Origin: Bombardia bombarda
Taxonomy: Eukaryota; Ascomycota; Sordariomycetes; Sordariales; Lasiosphaeriaceae
Direction of reading: 5' to 3'
Length of the DNA stretch: 64,000 nt
Assembly (NCBI GenBank): GCA_030512295.1
Contig: JAULSR010000003.1
Span: 2,790,001-2,854,000, forward strand
This document shows, in pieces, positions 23,137 through 34,845 of the stretch (the first letter of the stretch is position 1; every line of letters begins with the position of its first letter). The notes below the pieces were generated by a model. That model had not been told where the DNA came from. It was given only the letters and a program-made list of their open reading frames with translations, and ran no database searches. Both the position numbers and the translations under genes were made by a program.

Positions 23137-24291
23137 CTACGCGTCATGCCGAACCGAGTAGTCCGTATCGGGCAAGTACAGGTGCCTGTCGGCGCCCTTG
23201 GCCGTCAGCACCACCATGCGGATGACGCCGCCCGAGCTGCCGTCCCACTTGATGGCCTCCTTGAGCGCCTCCTTGACAAAGTTGACCGCGTCCTGCTCCT
23301 CCATGCCCTCCTTCCAGTTGGCGTCGCAGAAGCCGTAGATGTACGTCGACCCCGAGCCGCCGATGGCGTACGACTGCTTGTGCAGCGACCCGCCGAGCGG
23401 GATGCTGTATACCTGGCCGCCGTGGCGCTCGTCCCAGCCCGCGATGATGAGGCCGGCTCTGTGTTGAGGGGATTGGGGGTCAGTTCCAGGACAATAACAA
23501 AACTAGCTGGATTGTAAAAAAAAAAATGCCAGAGGAGTCGGGGCTATACGCACGATAGCCTGTCCTTGTTGGCGTAGCATATCTCCTGGAAGATGGCGGC
23601 GGCCGTCTGCGTGGTTGGGGGCTTGCCGCTGGTCATGGCGAACAGGCTGAGCTGGTATTGCACAATGTCGGCGACGGCTTGTGTGTCGGCGGCGGAGCCG
23701 GATCGGCAGCACCAGATGGTGTCGTGGACGGGCGTGAGCTTGTCAGTGACGCGGTTTGCTATGTATGCGCCGGTCGTTGTGCGGGAGTCGGCTCCTGGAG
23801 GCGCGAAATGGGTTTAGTTAGTTAGTCCGGCTGTCGTCGGGGCTGGAGCAAGCCAGGGGTATGTGGGCAGCTGGGCGGCTGGAGCGGGCGGCGGACTGAC
23901 CAAGTATAACACCATCCTTGAATGTGACCGCCATACTATTGTCGTCGTTAGAATCTGTCTCGGATGCGGGCGGGCGGGCGCAAAAATCGAAAGTGGTGGG
24001 GAGGTCGAGCTTACATCGAAGTTCCGAGGCTGGTTGACGCAGTTAGCAACATGTTTACCATTCCTTAGCACAGAGTGACAACTGCTTACTTTACCTCGCC
24101 CTTCTTCAACCGGTCCATATCGACATGGATACCATCTGGGGGCAGCAGCAGTTAGCATTGGGTGAAAGCACCAGCCGTATGAGAGCAGATCGCAGTCGCA
24201 GGTCGGAGGTTGGCTCTGGACTAGACCTGGCTCCGACTTAGAAGGCGCCCGACGCACCTTCGCTCAACGAGCCCGAGTTTCCAAACTCCAT
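23137..24291 (-). CDS. PRE3: 20S proteasome beta1 subunit (caspase-like)
   Basis: Six exons (24291-24258, 24135-24090, 24029-24015, 23935-23901, 23794-23554 and 23458-23137) splice in phase to 230 residues. The propeptide ends at Gly29-Thr30 (VNLG/TSIMAVTF), so autocleavage would expose Thr as the catalytic N-terminal nucleophile. Downstream ILGADSRTTTG contains the conserved Asp and the Arg that helps beta1 prefer acidic residues. GGSGSTYIYGFCDANW and EAIKWDGSSGGVIRMVVLT are diagnostic of beta1. The length is normal for the family. The protein assembles into the 20S core in nucleus and cytosol and cleaves after acidic residues. The 15-nt third exon codes for the cleavage site itself and is easily missed by automatic gene models. 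Confidence 0.96.
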
Positions 24292-25104
24292 CTTCGAGGT
24301 CGACGCAGTTATCGTGGGTAGAGTCGCGAATGGGGTAGCAAAGCAACAGCAGGTTACGGATCGTGAGGGTATCGAGGCGTGCTAGAAAACAGTCGTGAAT
24401 CGGTCTCGTTGGGAGAGCTTGACGAGTCGGAGCTCATGTCGGTAGCTCAAGGCAGCTCCAGACACGCGCGTGCGTGCCGCCTGCTTGGCCGGGGAGGGTC
24501 ACGTGTAGGTCTGGTCAGTGCGTGATTATGTAATCGTATTTATTAATGCGGTTGGTTGTAAACATTCTATGAGCTATAACCAACTATCCGGTATATGCAT
24601 GTAACGTCTATATAAATACATAAGACGAGTTGTTCCCTAGGAAAGCGATCTCAGTTGGATTGTTCGATGTCGGGGACAGGATCCATATTGAACCCTCCGT
24701 GCATTCTTTGCATGCAGATCCTGGTCTTCTCTTGTTGTAAGAAGAGGGCTGCCCCAGCCTCTCCAGCAGTTCATGCGAGAAATATGGATGACACCACGAA
24801 AGTCACATCGTGTGGTGTCACTTTTCTCCAAGGTCTATCATCCTTGCAGGTGTTAGCAGGTCTCAAAGCCATTGGCAGATGAAGCTCGCGCATCAAGACA
24901 ACCGGGCATCGGCATCGCAGTCCCGCACATGGGAAGCAGACAGGCCAGGCCACATGACAGCAAGCCAGGCCGAGGTCATGCAACAGCCTGAAGCCACCAC
25001 CGGGTATCGTACCAAGAATCCCAAAAACAAGCACCTGAACGCCGCGCCCAAGCACACACGAAATTCCTTTAAATAGGTCCAGACCCCCCTGGGCATCGTC
25101 GATT
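24292..25104. other. Spacer between PRE3 and ERV2
   Basis: About 800 bases: the PRE3 promoter on the left, 3' flank of ERV2 on the right. No gene or clear repeat seen. Confidence 0.45.
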
Positions 25105-25870
25105 TCAATCCGCCCCAGTCCCCGTCCACACCTCTCCTTCCACCCACACATCCCCCCTCGTCACCAGCTTTTTCTTATCCTCGTGCCCTTCTTTCCCCTC
25201 CCCCTCCCCCTCCTTCTTCTTCTCCTCATCCCCGCACCCGCAATCATAAAAGTCGCCAATCTTGTTGCAGTCAAACTGCTCCTTCTTGAGCCGCTTGTTG
25301 ACCTCGTTGTGGACGAAGCAGGCCCAGCCGGCGGCCGCGTTGCGCCCGCTCGTCTGGGGCGGGTACTTGGCGAGCAGCTTCTGGAAGTGCGACGCGCAGT
25401 CGCCGCAGGGGTAGAGGCGCGCAAAGAGCTGGATGTACGTCTTGAGCGCGAGGCTGTCGTCGGGGGATGGCTTCTCAGGGAAGCGGCCCATCATGGTGTG
25501 GAAGAGCTTCCAGGACGCGCGGCCGAGCTCGGCTCTGTGCAGGCGGGGTTTGGTCAGCATGAGTATGTGTAATTAATGGTTAGTTGAGGATGCGCGATGA
25601 TGACATTGAGGTAAGAGGAGGATGCGCAGGTCAGATGTGGCGGCGGGCGGGCTGGCTGGCTTACTTGGCTGTCGCATTTTCGAGCTTGGGCGCGATGGAC
25701 CCGCCTGTGAGGATGCTATCCAAGACGACGCCCAGGTTCGGCTTGTCTGCGTCGAAGACGTCCTTAGGGCTGGGACTAGTGATGCCGGTGCCGGACATGA
25801 GGTAGGTCATGCCCAGAAACACCATGGCGCCGAAGGCGAGCAGCAGCGTGATGTGCTGTCGCCGTGCCAT
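25105..25870 (-). CDS. ERV2: FAD-linked sulfhydryl oxidase, Erv2 type
   Basis: Two exons (25870-25665 and 25534-25105) give 211 residues. The N-terminus MARRQHITLLLAFGAMVFLG is a signal anchor, as in Erv2, placing the enzyme in the ER membrane with its catalytic domain in the lumen. The Erv/ALR domain includes GRASWKLFHTMMGRFP (FAD binding), LYPCGDCASHF with the redox-active CGDC pair (residues 112-115), and ACFVHNEVNKRL. A second pair, CGC near residue 170, matches the C-terminal shuttle cysteines of Erv2. A Lys/Glu-rich tail follows. Erv2 passes electrons from thiols to oxygen and supplies disulfides to protein disulfide isomerase. The mitochondrial paralog Erv1 lacks such a membrane anchor, so Erv2 is preferred. 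Confidence 0.93.
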
Positions 25871-26674
25871 TTTTTGACCAAATCTGTCTGTATCTTGTTC
25901 GGGGACTGTGTAGCCACGAGTGTTGTCGCGTGGTCCTTCCCTGCAGCGCAGCGGTGTTTCTGCAGCCACCAAAGTAAGGATTCTAAGTAAGGATTCTAAG
26001 TAAGGATTCTAAGTAAGGATTCTGAGTAAGGATTCTAAGTAAGGTTGGGGATATCAAAGGATACAAAGAACGCCCTCGCCCGGATGCAGCTTGGGCGAAA
26101 GGTGGTGAGATCACACAGCACAGCTGCCGTTTTGGCTGTCTTGGCCACGGGGATCGCCAGGGGCTGGTGGGGCGATTCCGGCACCTGGGTAGGTCCGCGG
26201 CAGCTAATGTGCGATAGCGCCAGACAGGGGAATGGAAGACGGACGGACTTATGTCGCACAGCAGCTCCACACATGAGATCCCTCCATCACGATGCTCCAC
26301 AATACCCGCGCAACTCTAGCTGTCAGATCCTTGGTTGCAAAATAAAATAAAACTGGCGTCTCGCCATATCAAATCTTGAACATGGGCCACTCCACAGCTG
26401 ACGCGCAGGTATAATAAGTTGACCCATTTCATTACATCTATATTCCCTTTGGAATACTCAAGCTGTAGAAAATCACTATGGTAGCTAACCTGATGTTGTC
26501 GGAGGTAAGCGGGCCATTATCATAATAATAATTAGTGAACGACAAAAAAACTGATAAATATCCCCACGTAGTATATTTCACACCAAGCTGCCCTTTTTTC
26601 CCCAGTGCTACCTTTCGTACGATTGTCGCACAACTCGCAGCCGTAGAACGGCTACGAATCATTCTGCAGTTGTT
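25871..26674. other. ERV2 upstream region
   Basis: Carries the 13-bp repeat array at 25972-26044; otherwise no gene is seen. The right part is 3' flank of the AT-hook gene. Confidence 0.45.
25972..26044. repeat. 13-bp tandem repeat, about 5.6 copies, upstream of ERV2
   Basis: The unit AAGTAAGGATTCT repeats head to tail with a single change (G for A at the start of the fifth copy) and a truncated last copy. It begins 102 bp upstream of the ERV2 start codon, in the expected promoter. The period is close to 1.2 helical turns. Confidence 0.95.
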
Positions 26675-27676
26675 CTATCGCCAGCGGCTGACCCGAGCAT
26701 GTTCATACGCCGCTTCAGAATAATTCTCCCACGAATCGGTTGCTCTTGCTGTTGGAGCAATGTCGGCAACCTTCCGGGCTGTGAAAACAACGCTTGCGCC
26801 AACGCAGGGCATACCGACCGTTCCGGTGAAACTGACATAGTTCGGTCCGTCGAATTCGATTGTCCCTTTCTCTGCCGTTGGATAGATCTGGCCCTCGCCT
26901 GTCTCGCTGCACTTGAGTAGCACGGCATACTTGAGGGTCGTAGTAGCAGCCTTTGCCTTTTTGGCAGGTCGGCCTCGTGGTCGGATGGAGTTCGATGCTG
27001 CTGCTGCTGCTGCTGCTGCTGCAACTGTCTTGGAGTTCTTGGGAGGTCGTCCTCGGGGTCGACTTGCAGTGGATGCTGCGACTGCAACTGTCTTTGGGTT
27101 CTTTGGAGGTCGGCCTCGAGGTCGGGTGGTAGGGGTTGCCAGTTCTACTGCCAGCTTGGGATTCTTCGGGGGTCGGCCCCGAGGTCGGCCTGAAGTGGTT
27201 GCTGCTGCTGCTGCTGCCACTACCTTCGGGTTCTTGGGAGGTCGGCCTCGGGGGCGGCCAGTGCTGGTGCTCTTTCTCTTGGAGCCCACTGCAGTAGCAG
27301 CATGTGCCACCTCGTCTTGCTCAGAATCCTCGAGACTGTTGTCGTCCTGTTCGCCCTCATCCTCGTCCTCATCTTCGTCGTCATCGCCAAGCTCATATCG
27401 GCGCAGCGAATCGACGTTGGAGCTTATCAACATCATTCCCTCCAGGACGCCGAAGTCAAAGGTGGCTGCAAACACACCGGGCTTGTCGGTGTGGTAAATA
27501 TCCGCTGTCATATCCTCCGCCAGATCAGGCCAGTCGTCCTCGATTTTATCGCAGTCAACAATGTAGCTTCCTACAGGAGAAGCGGTTGAGGACTTCTTCT
27601 TCTTCTTGATGGAGGCCAAATACTCCTTGTGGTACGCAGCCCGTTCTTCTTCTCTTTCATCTTGCTCGGCTTCCAT
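26675..27676 (-). CDS. AT-hook protein with five hooks
   Basis: A single frame of 333 codons. Residues roughly 140-240 hold five AT-hooks (RPRGRPPKNPK-type, the last RPRGRPAKKAK), each separated by short Ala/Val/Thr spacers. AT-hooks bind the minor groove of AT-rich DNA, so a nuclear DNA-binding role is likely. An acidic run (DDDEDEDEDEGEQDD) precedes them. The flanking parts are PGVFAATFDFGVLEGMMLIS on the N-side and YVSFTGTVGMPCVGASVVF on the C-side. Both recur in the neighbouring frame at 28215-28754, so the hooks are an insert between two halves of a conserved but unnamed domain. The start at 27676 is the first ATG. Coding-like sequence continues in another frame just upstream, behind an acceptor-like TATCAG, so a 5' exon may be missing. 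Confidence 0.8.
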   Translation of the reverse strand: MEAEQDEREEERAAYHKEYLASIKKKKKSSTASPVGSYIVDCDKIEDDWPDLAEDMTADIYHTDKPGVFAATFDFGVLEGMMLISSNVDSLRRYELGDDDEDEDEDEGEQDDNSLEDSEQDEVAHAATAVGSKRKSTSTGRPRGRPPKNPKVVAAAAAATTSGRPRGRPPKNPKLAVELATPTTRPRGRPPKNPKTVAVAASTASRPRGRPPKNSKTVAAAAAAAAASNSIRPRGRPAKKAKAATTTLKYAVLLKCSETGEGQIYPTAEKGTIEFDGPNYVSFTGTVGMPCVGASVVFTARKVADIAPTARATDSWENYSEAAYEHARVSRWR

Positions 27677-28214
27677 TTTAGAGCTTTGCCGGCGGCGTGA
27701 TTCTTTGCTATCTTCTCAACGGCGTCCTGATACTAGAATCTAGCCGAGTTAGATGGTTTGTGTCGAGGCACCGTCTCCCGGTAGCCACATGCGGAAGCGG
27801 AATGCAAATAACACTCACCGTCTTTATCGGATGCGTCTTGCCTAAACTATCCAGGAAAATTTAGGTGGCCGTGGCGACTGATATTGTAGGTGGGTAGTTG
27901 GCAGTTGGGCAAGCTTGGCGGCGGATGGTGCCCGAGAACGTCCCGGTGGTTTGGGCACCTCCCTTAGGTCCCAACGCTGCGGGGGGTACCTGACATCAGC
28001 GTGTCGAGAAAAGCTAGAGCAGCCGACGTACGATATAAACCTTTTGGGACTACGGAATATGGCACCATGCCGTGTAAAACATAACATCTTGAAGCAATTG
28101 AGTGATAATCAAACACATTCCATGGCCCTCACTACCTCACTACCCCTATTCTGGTAAAGAGACGTCTGGAGCATATACCTCCCTACCCTATGGAATGCTC
28201 TAGTCTCGGGCCAT
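27677..28214. other. Spacer between the two AT-hook-related paralogs
   Basis: About 540 bases. May contain a short 5' exon of the left gene, but no phase-consistent join was found. Confidence 0.35.
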
Positions 28215-28754
28215 TTATTCACTTTCCCAAGGATCTTTAGGCCACGAATAGTCCTCCCACGATTTGCCGTACCTTGGTGGTGGTGCATGCGCAGTCTTGC
28301 AGGCCGTGACGACAACATCCCTGCCTGTGCTTCCGAAAAGGCAGCCAAGGTTCCCGGTGAAACTAACATATTTCGAGCCATAGAATGTAATCAATCCTTG
28401 ATGAGCATGGGCAGAGTCTTCGCGCTTGACAGTGTCGGTATATTTGAATCGCAGAAAGTATATGATGTCAGTGGCAGCTGCATTCGCGGTATTTGGCCCC
28501 TTGGAGATTTGGCCTCGGGCTCGGTTGGTCGCAGAACTCTCTCCCTTTGGGCTGACGACAGCCTCCTTCTCAGAGTCGCATGCAGGTTCGTCTTCAGAAG
28601 TGTCGTCGAGAAAAGAAAAGAAATCAAAGTCTCGCTCATATCGTAGTAGCTTCTGCTCGTCGGTGCTCATCATCATCATTCCCTCCAGGGCCCCAAAGTA
28701 GAAGCTGGCTTCGAACACGCCAGGTCGGCGGACCTGATCTTGCCCTTGAGTCAC
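28215..28754 (-). pseudogene. Truncated paralog of the AT-hook protein, hooks absent
   Basis: A 179-codon frame closed by TAA upstream and with no ATG at its 5' end. It aligns with both flanks of its neighbour: RPGVFEASFYFGALEGMMMM corresponds to KPGVFAATFDFGVLEGMMLI, and SKYVSFTGNLGCLFGSTGRD to PNYVSFTGTVGMPCVGASVV, with a common Trp-Glu-(Asn/Asp)-Tyr-Ser end. Where the neighbour has five AT-hooks, this copy has only NRARGQISKGP, a possible decayed hook. It could be a 3' exon of a spliced gene (an acceptor-like AATAAG precedes it) or a 5'-truncated copy. No function is assigned. Confidence 0.65.
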
Positions 28755-29047
28755 TTATTGTCGTCCCTTTAACACCATCCTTCTTACAGGACACAAAGAG
28801 GGTCAACCACTGGCATGTTCACTCATTCGATTGCATCATGTATCAAGTTACATAAGTTAGGTAATGTAGGTGGATATATCCAGAACTATAAGGGTACTGT
28901 TTCACCAGGAATCATCACCACTGGTCATTCCGTGTTTCAACAAGTGGATAAGGTGAAGCGACCAGCCTGCTACTTGTATTCTTTTTCAATCTGCTTAGAG
29001 TCAAAGTGCTAGAATTATCTCAAACAGAACCACGTCTCCTTATCTGT

Positions 29048-30531
29048 CTAACCCCCTGCCCCATCCACCTTATAGAGACATAAAATAAAACTCGGCTGCG
29101 GACTGACCGAATACAACGACAGATTAGAGCAACGCGACGGCAATAGCGGTGCTTCAGATAGAGTAGCCCATATCGGTGAAGGTTTCGGAACCAAGAAAGA
29201 CTCCACCTTGCAGGATGGACAGATACCCAAGCTGAAAGTGACGCCCTTCGACGTGGATTGGAGGTCTGACGAATACTCAAAGGTCGTCCAGCAGGATGGA
29301 CATGTGCCGACATTTTCTGCCGCGGTGATGTCGTCCAAAAGACCGGAAATGTCCATGTTGTCGAGAAACGACGAGCCGTTCGAGGAAGGGATGTGGTAAA
29401 TGTTGTCTACGATCCCCCGAATGTTGTCGGTAAGAGGTCGGCAAATATGTCTGCGGTGTCTGATAACTTCATACCGGTTCCAAGCAGGTCGTTTTCATCA
29501 ATCGGCAATGGGCTGTTTGGAGTGAGGAGTGTTGTTGCGTCCTGTCTCATAACCTCGTCTCCATCAACGGGGCTCTGGTTGACGAGAGTATTGGGGGCTA
29601 TCAGCCTTGGGGTCTCCGTATAAGTTGGGTTTCTCGCGGTATTCGCGCTCAAATTGTCCTCATCCTCGGCAGATGCCCCACTCCCGAGGCGGTCAAAGAT
29701 GGCCTCAACGACCTTGTCGAGATTTCCCTCATCCAAAACGCCAATATGAGATGATGTCTCGATTGAAATGCTCGAGAGAATCTCGGAACGCTTTTGCTTC
29801 CACAGCGACCGTAGCGAAGGCACCGTGTCTTCCAAGAAGCCATCACGATCTTCAAGATAGACTGATTGGGGATGCTCTCTTCCTGGGAAGATGATATCCC
29901 ACATGTCGTACCACTGCTCCTCGATCGGCTTATTCCGACTGATGTACTTGCTGAGAGCGTCTTTTTGCTTCTCTGAAACGCCCTCCGTGTCAGAGTAGAT
30001 GCAAGAATCGTGCGGGTCTGACCGCATGTGTCTTCTGTGGACATGCTGCTTTGCATCCTTGACCCGGCTCAGCTTGACTTTCTTGCATGCGCGATGTCGA
30101 GTGGGATCAAGCTTGAAGAATGGACATGCAAATGTGCGCGTCTTTGTCTTTGACTGATCCTTCGCCACTTTATTTCCTCGATTCGGAGATAGCTTGATGG
30201 CTGAGGAAGAGTCCCGGTCTTTCCGCTTTTCTACCCCAGGGGTACTGCCTGTCTCTATCCCCGACCCAGCAAGCGGTGTCTCGTAGACCGATGCATCACT
30301 CGTAGGTTGCCGCGCTGCCTCTTCCAGATGCACCCAGCTATCGAAAGCGCTCCCAAACCCCCTCAAGTCATTCGATATCCACGATGTGTCGTTTTGCTCG
30401 GGGCTTAGACAGTGGCTCGAGTCCGGCCCGCCACAGATCGAAAAATCATCCAGCAAGTCCATGGCTCGAGGTGATGAGTTGGTTGAAATCGTTATGGGAC
30501 TCGAGGGAAGGGATGTCGGGAAATAAGCCAA
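29048..30531 (-). CDS. CPFFK-type zinc-finger protein, copy 1
   Basis: Two exons (30531-29475 and 29406-29048, intron of 68 bp with GTATGA donor and GTAG acceptor) give 471 residues. Without the intron the first frame stops at 29407. The central zinc-finger region begins FACPFFKLDPTRHRAC, followed by VKDAKQHVHRRH and then QWYDMWDIIFPGREHPQSVYL. This arrangement (C-P-F/Y-F, then H-x3-H, then the W-D-I-I-F-P-G block) marks a large ascomycete family of C2H2-like proteins without a studied function. The N-terminus is Ser/Pro-rich; the C-terminal exon adds a four-Cys pair (CPSC then 27 residues then CPSC) that may bind a second metal. A role in nucleic-acid binding is an inference from the fingers. 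Confidence 0.8.
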
Positions 30532-32991
30532 AGCTCGAACGGATCTACTTGTTTGTCGTCAGTGTCAGAATGCAATGTGGACGAAATCAAGGCTTTATTT
30601 AAGCGGGAGAAAAGTGGGTATTACGATGTTTGTTTAGATGCCATATCCTAGTGTTTGCTCGATGTGTTTGCTCGATGCTGCCCTTTGTTTTGGTGAATGT
30701 GCAGCCTCTGACTGGTCCAAAGTCGGCGTCAGGAAAACGTCTGTTGAGAGTGAACCATGCGGCCACATAGCAAAATAGTGGCCCGGTGTGAAGGGTTTAC
30801 ACCGTTGTGTAAACCTCACACCTGACCACGGCGCCCACTCGTCTGCGCATCAGCCTGTGAGGTGGGGCTGTTGCAACGTGCATCCCGGGGCAAAATGGAT
30901 GGTGCACTACTGTGTAGGGTGTTGGATGTCATGCAACATTACCCCTGAAAGCTCACTGCAGATCATCTGCGTATGGGCGATTGGGCGATTAAATGCACTG
31001 CCATCTTACGTTGAGAGTGACGGGACTTTTAAGCTTTTTTCTAGTGTACTACCTCTCTACCTACATACCTGGGTAGGTAGTAATCGCGGGGTATGGCCTG
31101 ACATTCTGTAAGGTACATGTTGAATTTGTAGAAACATCTGTGCTCATCAAGGGTCTATGCTCATCAAAGATCTGTTCCCGGCTTTATATAGCGAAACAAA
31201 AATCTGTGGGGCCAAAACACAAAACACAATCGTCTTAACTTTCCCTCTGGGCAGAAATGTTTCGATTTGCGCCCAAATATCAGCACCCTTTCGGGCAATT
31301 GATCGTCCCTGCTTCTAGAAGCCGCAAAAACCCGCCGTCGCCCCAGTTCTCCCCATGACGAAAAAAGCCTGGCGGCAATTGGAGTCTGACACGCCAGTCC
31401 AGGAGATGATGGCCCCTCAGAGCCAGTCGTTGCGAAAGCATGGCATGAATGTCTTGCACCGATGACGATGCCCCGCAGTTGACGTGCACATAATCAAATT
31501 GCACGAGCTTCTCATTTCAAACTCGTGTTTCTACCTTCTCGAGGCACGATTCTGCCTATCTTCACTACTTGGCATGGGGTGGGTATCGAAAATGAATAGT
31601 ACCCGTGGATGAGTGTCCAGCGGGCGGTCGCGTATGTGGCCACGAGTACAGGATATCGGGCAAGGCACAACCGCCGGCTCCCCCTCTTGTTCCACTACAA
31701 CTAGTACCAGGAAATACAGGATACCTGCTACTTTACTTGGACACTAAGTCTACTGGTCGGCCTTTGGCTGTGATTTGCCTACGATTTGCCTACCAAGTCT
31801 CGTCAAAGTTTGGTTGCCATCGAATTGCCCAGTTGGACTCAATCCTCTATGAGCTAGAACTATGTGCTCTCCCACAAATCTATGTGCCACCTTCCCATAT
31901 TCTAACTATCGTCAAACTGGACGTCACACAGTAACTTTGCCCCTCCACCCGCTTGCCCACTGCCACTGTCAGTGATGGCCGCCAAGGCAGCGGTGGTTGT
32001 GAGGCACAGCGCGCTACGAGGGCAACAGGACAGAACGGGCCAGATCCACGCGTGTGACCCTGGTCGAAGATCAGTCTCGTCGGTCGGATCCAAACCGATG
32101 AAGCATGTTTTTCATCGAAGCCAAACACACGGGAAACTGGAGCTGTCATGCCTTTCAAACACATCGTACATTGCTCTGTGGTTGGCGATGTAGTTCACTG
32201 CTGGCGCTCTCACTCTTCCGCGGCGATGGACATCTTTGATGCGTCGAGGATACCATCAACAGCAAACTCGCCCGCCAAAGGGCAAGAGAGAGTGCTCAGC
32301 ACCATCTGGGACTCGGAACACAGCTTCAATTCAGCCCGATGAGGCTGGATGGGGCTTCTGAAACTGGACCCTTTCCTCGTCCAGTCGCGCGACCGAGGAC
32401 ACCCTCCCAAAAATGACCAGGGTCATAGTGTTGTTCTTGGCAGCGCATTCCACCATCCACCATGGTGTACTAGATACAATATGTGTGTCAAGCACCCGTC
32501 CATCAGGCTGTAAGAATGACCTTTTACCGTTTTCTTTTGGACACTGGCCCTTCTTCTTCCAACTGAGCTACGCCGCCCCCGCTCTACTCGTTTGGCCCGA
32601 GACCTTCTTGTTCCCTCCCTCGCTCACCTCACAAGCCACTCTCCATATATCACCATCCACCCTCCACCTTACACAGCGCTCTGCTTCAGACTCTACAGAC
32701 TGTTGACAACTCATTCGACAAGTGGGCGTCAACTCTCACCAAACCAAGCAATTGCCAGCACAATTTACTTTTAGTTCGACAGCAGCCAGAGTTTAGTTTT
32801 GTTTTACATCCTCTTAATCCTTTACCTTTTTGCGTTGCGTTGCATTTTACAGGCACCGAGTGGCAAGCGCTGCGATAATCCCTACCAAAGAGAAACGTTG
32901 CACATCCTGTGCGAGTTTGGTATAACACATACTTTTTGTTTCACTATTCTAATTTGCTTTAATTCTTTTACGTTGCTTGCGTGTGGGAAAC
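30532..32991. other. 2.5-kb spacer
   Basis: No supported gene. It contains an imperfect palindrome near 30787-30812 (GGTTTACACC...TGTGTAAACC), a short hairpin near 31058-31082 and a 17-bp near-direct repeat around 31136-31172. It holds divergent promoters for zinc-finger copies 1 and 2. Confidence 0.45.
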
Positions 32992-34021
32992 ATGGCGGAT
33001 GCAGGTCCTGCTGTGGGACGCGGGGGGAGCGAAAACGAAGCGAGGTGGGCGTGGGCTTGGGCGTGGATAACGAGGCCAACGGGGCGATAGCACTCACGCC
33101 AAAGACTTAGCCTGTCCCTACTTTATATCTCGGAAGAAGCGGCATCGTGGTTGCGGGAAGTATAAGCTGCGTGGCACGTCCGACGTGCGCGAACACATCC
33201 GCAGACGCCACAAGCCGCCGAATCTGTCCTACTGCTCCAATTGCTGGCTCATCTTCAAGGGTAGCGGAAGATTCAACCAACGAGATCTGCACAAAGCTGC
33301 GATGCCACCATGCAAGAAGGTCAAGGACTCCCCCTGGGCTACAATGGAGCAACTTGAAAAGCTGAAGAGCGAGAAGGGAGAGACGAATGACCAAGGATCA
33401 CCCGAGGTGCGCCGCTGGTACAAAATCCGCGACATCGTTTGCCCAGAAAGGACTGGCCAACTGGACGACCCCTATCACACCATCAGCTCCGAGTTCTATG
33501 GACACTTGGAAGAGATCGTCGAGTCGTTCATTGCAAAAGAAATCGTCGCTCCCGGCATCGAACCAACAGCAGCACAGATTGCTGAGATCGTCACCCTATA
33601 CAACTTTTTGACGCATGCAGAAATGCACGAGGCTTCACCAGGGAACGACGGCGGGTTCAGTGGCGATACCGACTTAGTCCCAACTCCTACAGTGAATCCT
33701 GGACCGCTAGCCTACACAAACTACGCCGTCGCCCAACATACCAATCCAACTCTCACAGGACACGCCGCTGCCCAGTTTGCTGATGGCAATGTCCATGGAC
33801 ATGTGCAGCCACCTATGGACCCGCAGCTCTTCAGCTTCCGCGAACTGACGGCTGCCGAGGAGCAATTCGACAATGGCCAGGAGGACGTCGCAGTCAACCC
33901 GGAACAGACACCCATTCTTGACGACTATGTGCCCGATGAGAACGTCTTGCAACTTGTTGATCTCGAAGGACCCTTCTACCCATTTGGGACTGAGACTAGA
34001 CCAAGGCGTAGGCGTGTCTGA
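32992..34021 (+). CDS. CPFFK-type zinc-finger protein, copy 2
   Basis: The long frame has no ATG before its zinc finger. Joining ATG 32992-33044 to 33091 across a 46-bp GTGGGC...ATAG intron restores phase and gives 327 residues starting MADAGPAVGRGGSENEA. That intron is at the short end of the range, so the start is tentative. The finger reads LACPYFISRKKRHRGCGKYK, then SDVREHIRRRHKPPNLSYC and CWLIFKG, then RWYKIRDIVCPER, matching copies 1 and 3 in layout. The remaining C-terminal 200 residues are rich in Pro, Asn and Gln with no named domain. It is the only copy of the three on the plus strand. Confidence 0.75.
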
Positions 34022-34845
34022 ACTGCGGCGTGGCGTCGAGGGACATCAGAGGGAGAGAAGGGGATCGAGTCGCTGGCAGTCTACCACCACCATCCTGGGC
34101 TTCGGAGGTTATGAAGGCTGTCCCCCTTCACTTTCCTTTATCGGTTCCATCCGCTGTCGCTATGAGGGTTGTAGTAAGTATCGAGACGATGAATAGGGGA
34201 CGAGGGGAAAAGAAAAGTGGAAGAAAAGGGGACTGTGGGGGTGACTTGTTAATGTACAAAGGCAAATTCTTATTAAGAGGAGGGAGGGCACGCGGGTTAT
34301 GCCATGTCAATAAAGTTACCACTTCAAACCCAACCGCTCTCGCCTCTCTACTTACTGTCTTCACGCAAAAGCATCCTTGGCAAAGGTAAATGACATCTCA
34401 TCACTCTACCAACTAAGAGTAGAGTAAAATAAGTAAAACAACCAAGTTCAGTCAGACTAAGGGACAGGGCGATCACCACTACGGCGAGCCGAATGCTACA
34501 TGGCCGAGGTGTCAATCTCGACGCCCCCGGCGTAGCGATCAGGAGCAAAAGAAAGGGCGTATCACGGCCACGGCTGACACGATTGGACACATCAACGTAG
34601 GTGATGAGTGAAACGGTAATTATCAATAATAACGCCAACGAATAATATAATCTGTCAACTAAACGAGTGATATAGAAGAAACACCCAAAATGCCAGACAA
34701 GGCACGAGAGAATTGCACTTTAGAATAATACACAAAACCAGACGACTCGGAAAAAGGGGTGAAGCAGAAAATACCCGCCTCAATGTTCCCAAACTGATAC
34801 ATCCTCTACCACACCTAAAGCAAAACCAGCAAAGCAGAAACGAAC
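34022..34845. other. Convergent spacer between zinc-finger copies 2 and 3
   Basis: The 3' flanks of two convergent genes. No feature recognised. Confidence 0.45.

Noticed and set aside
30787..30812. Palindrome considered as a transposon end
   Set aside because: No partner terminus or target duplication found nearby.
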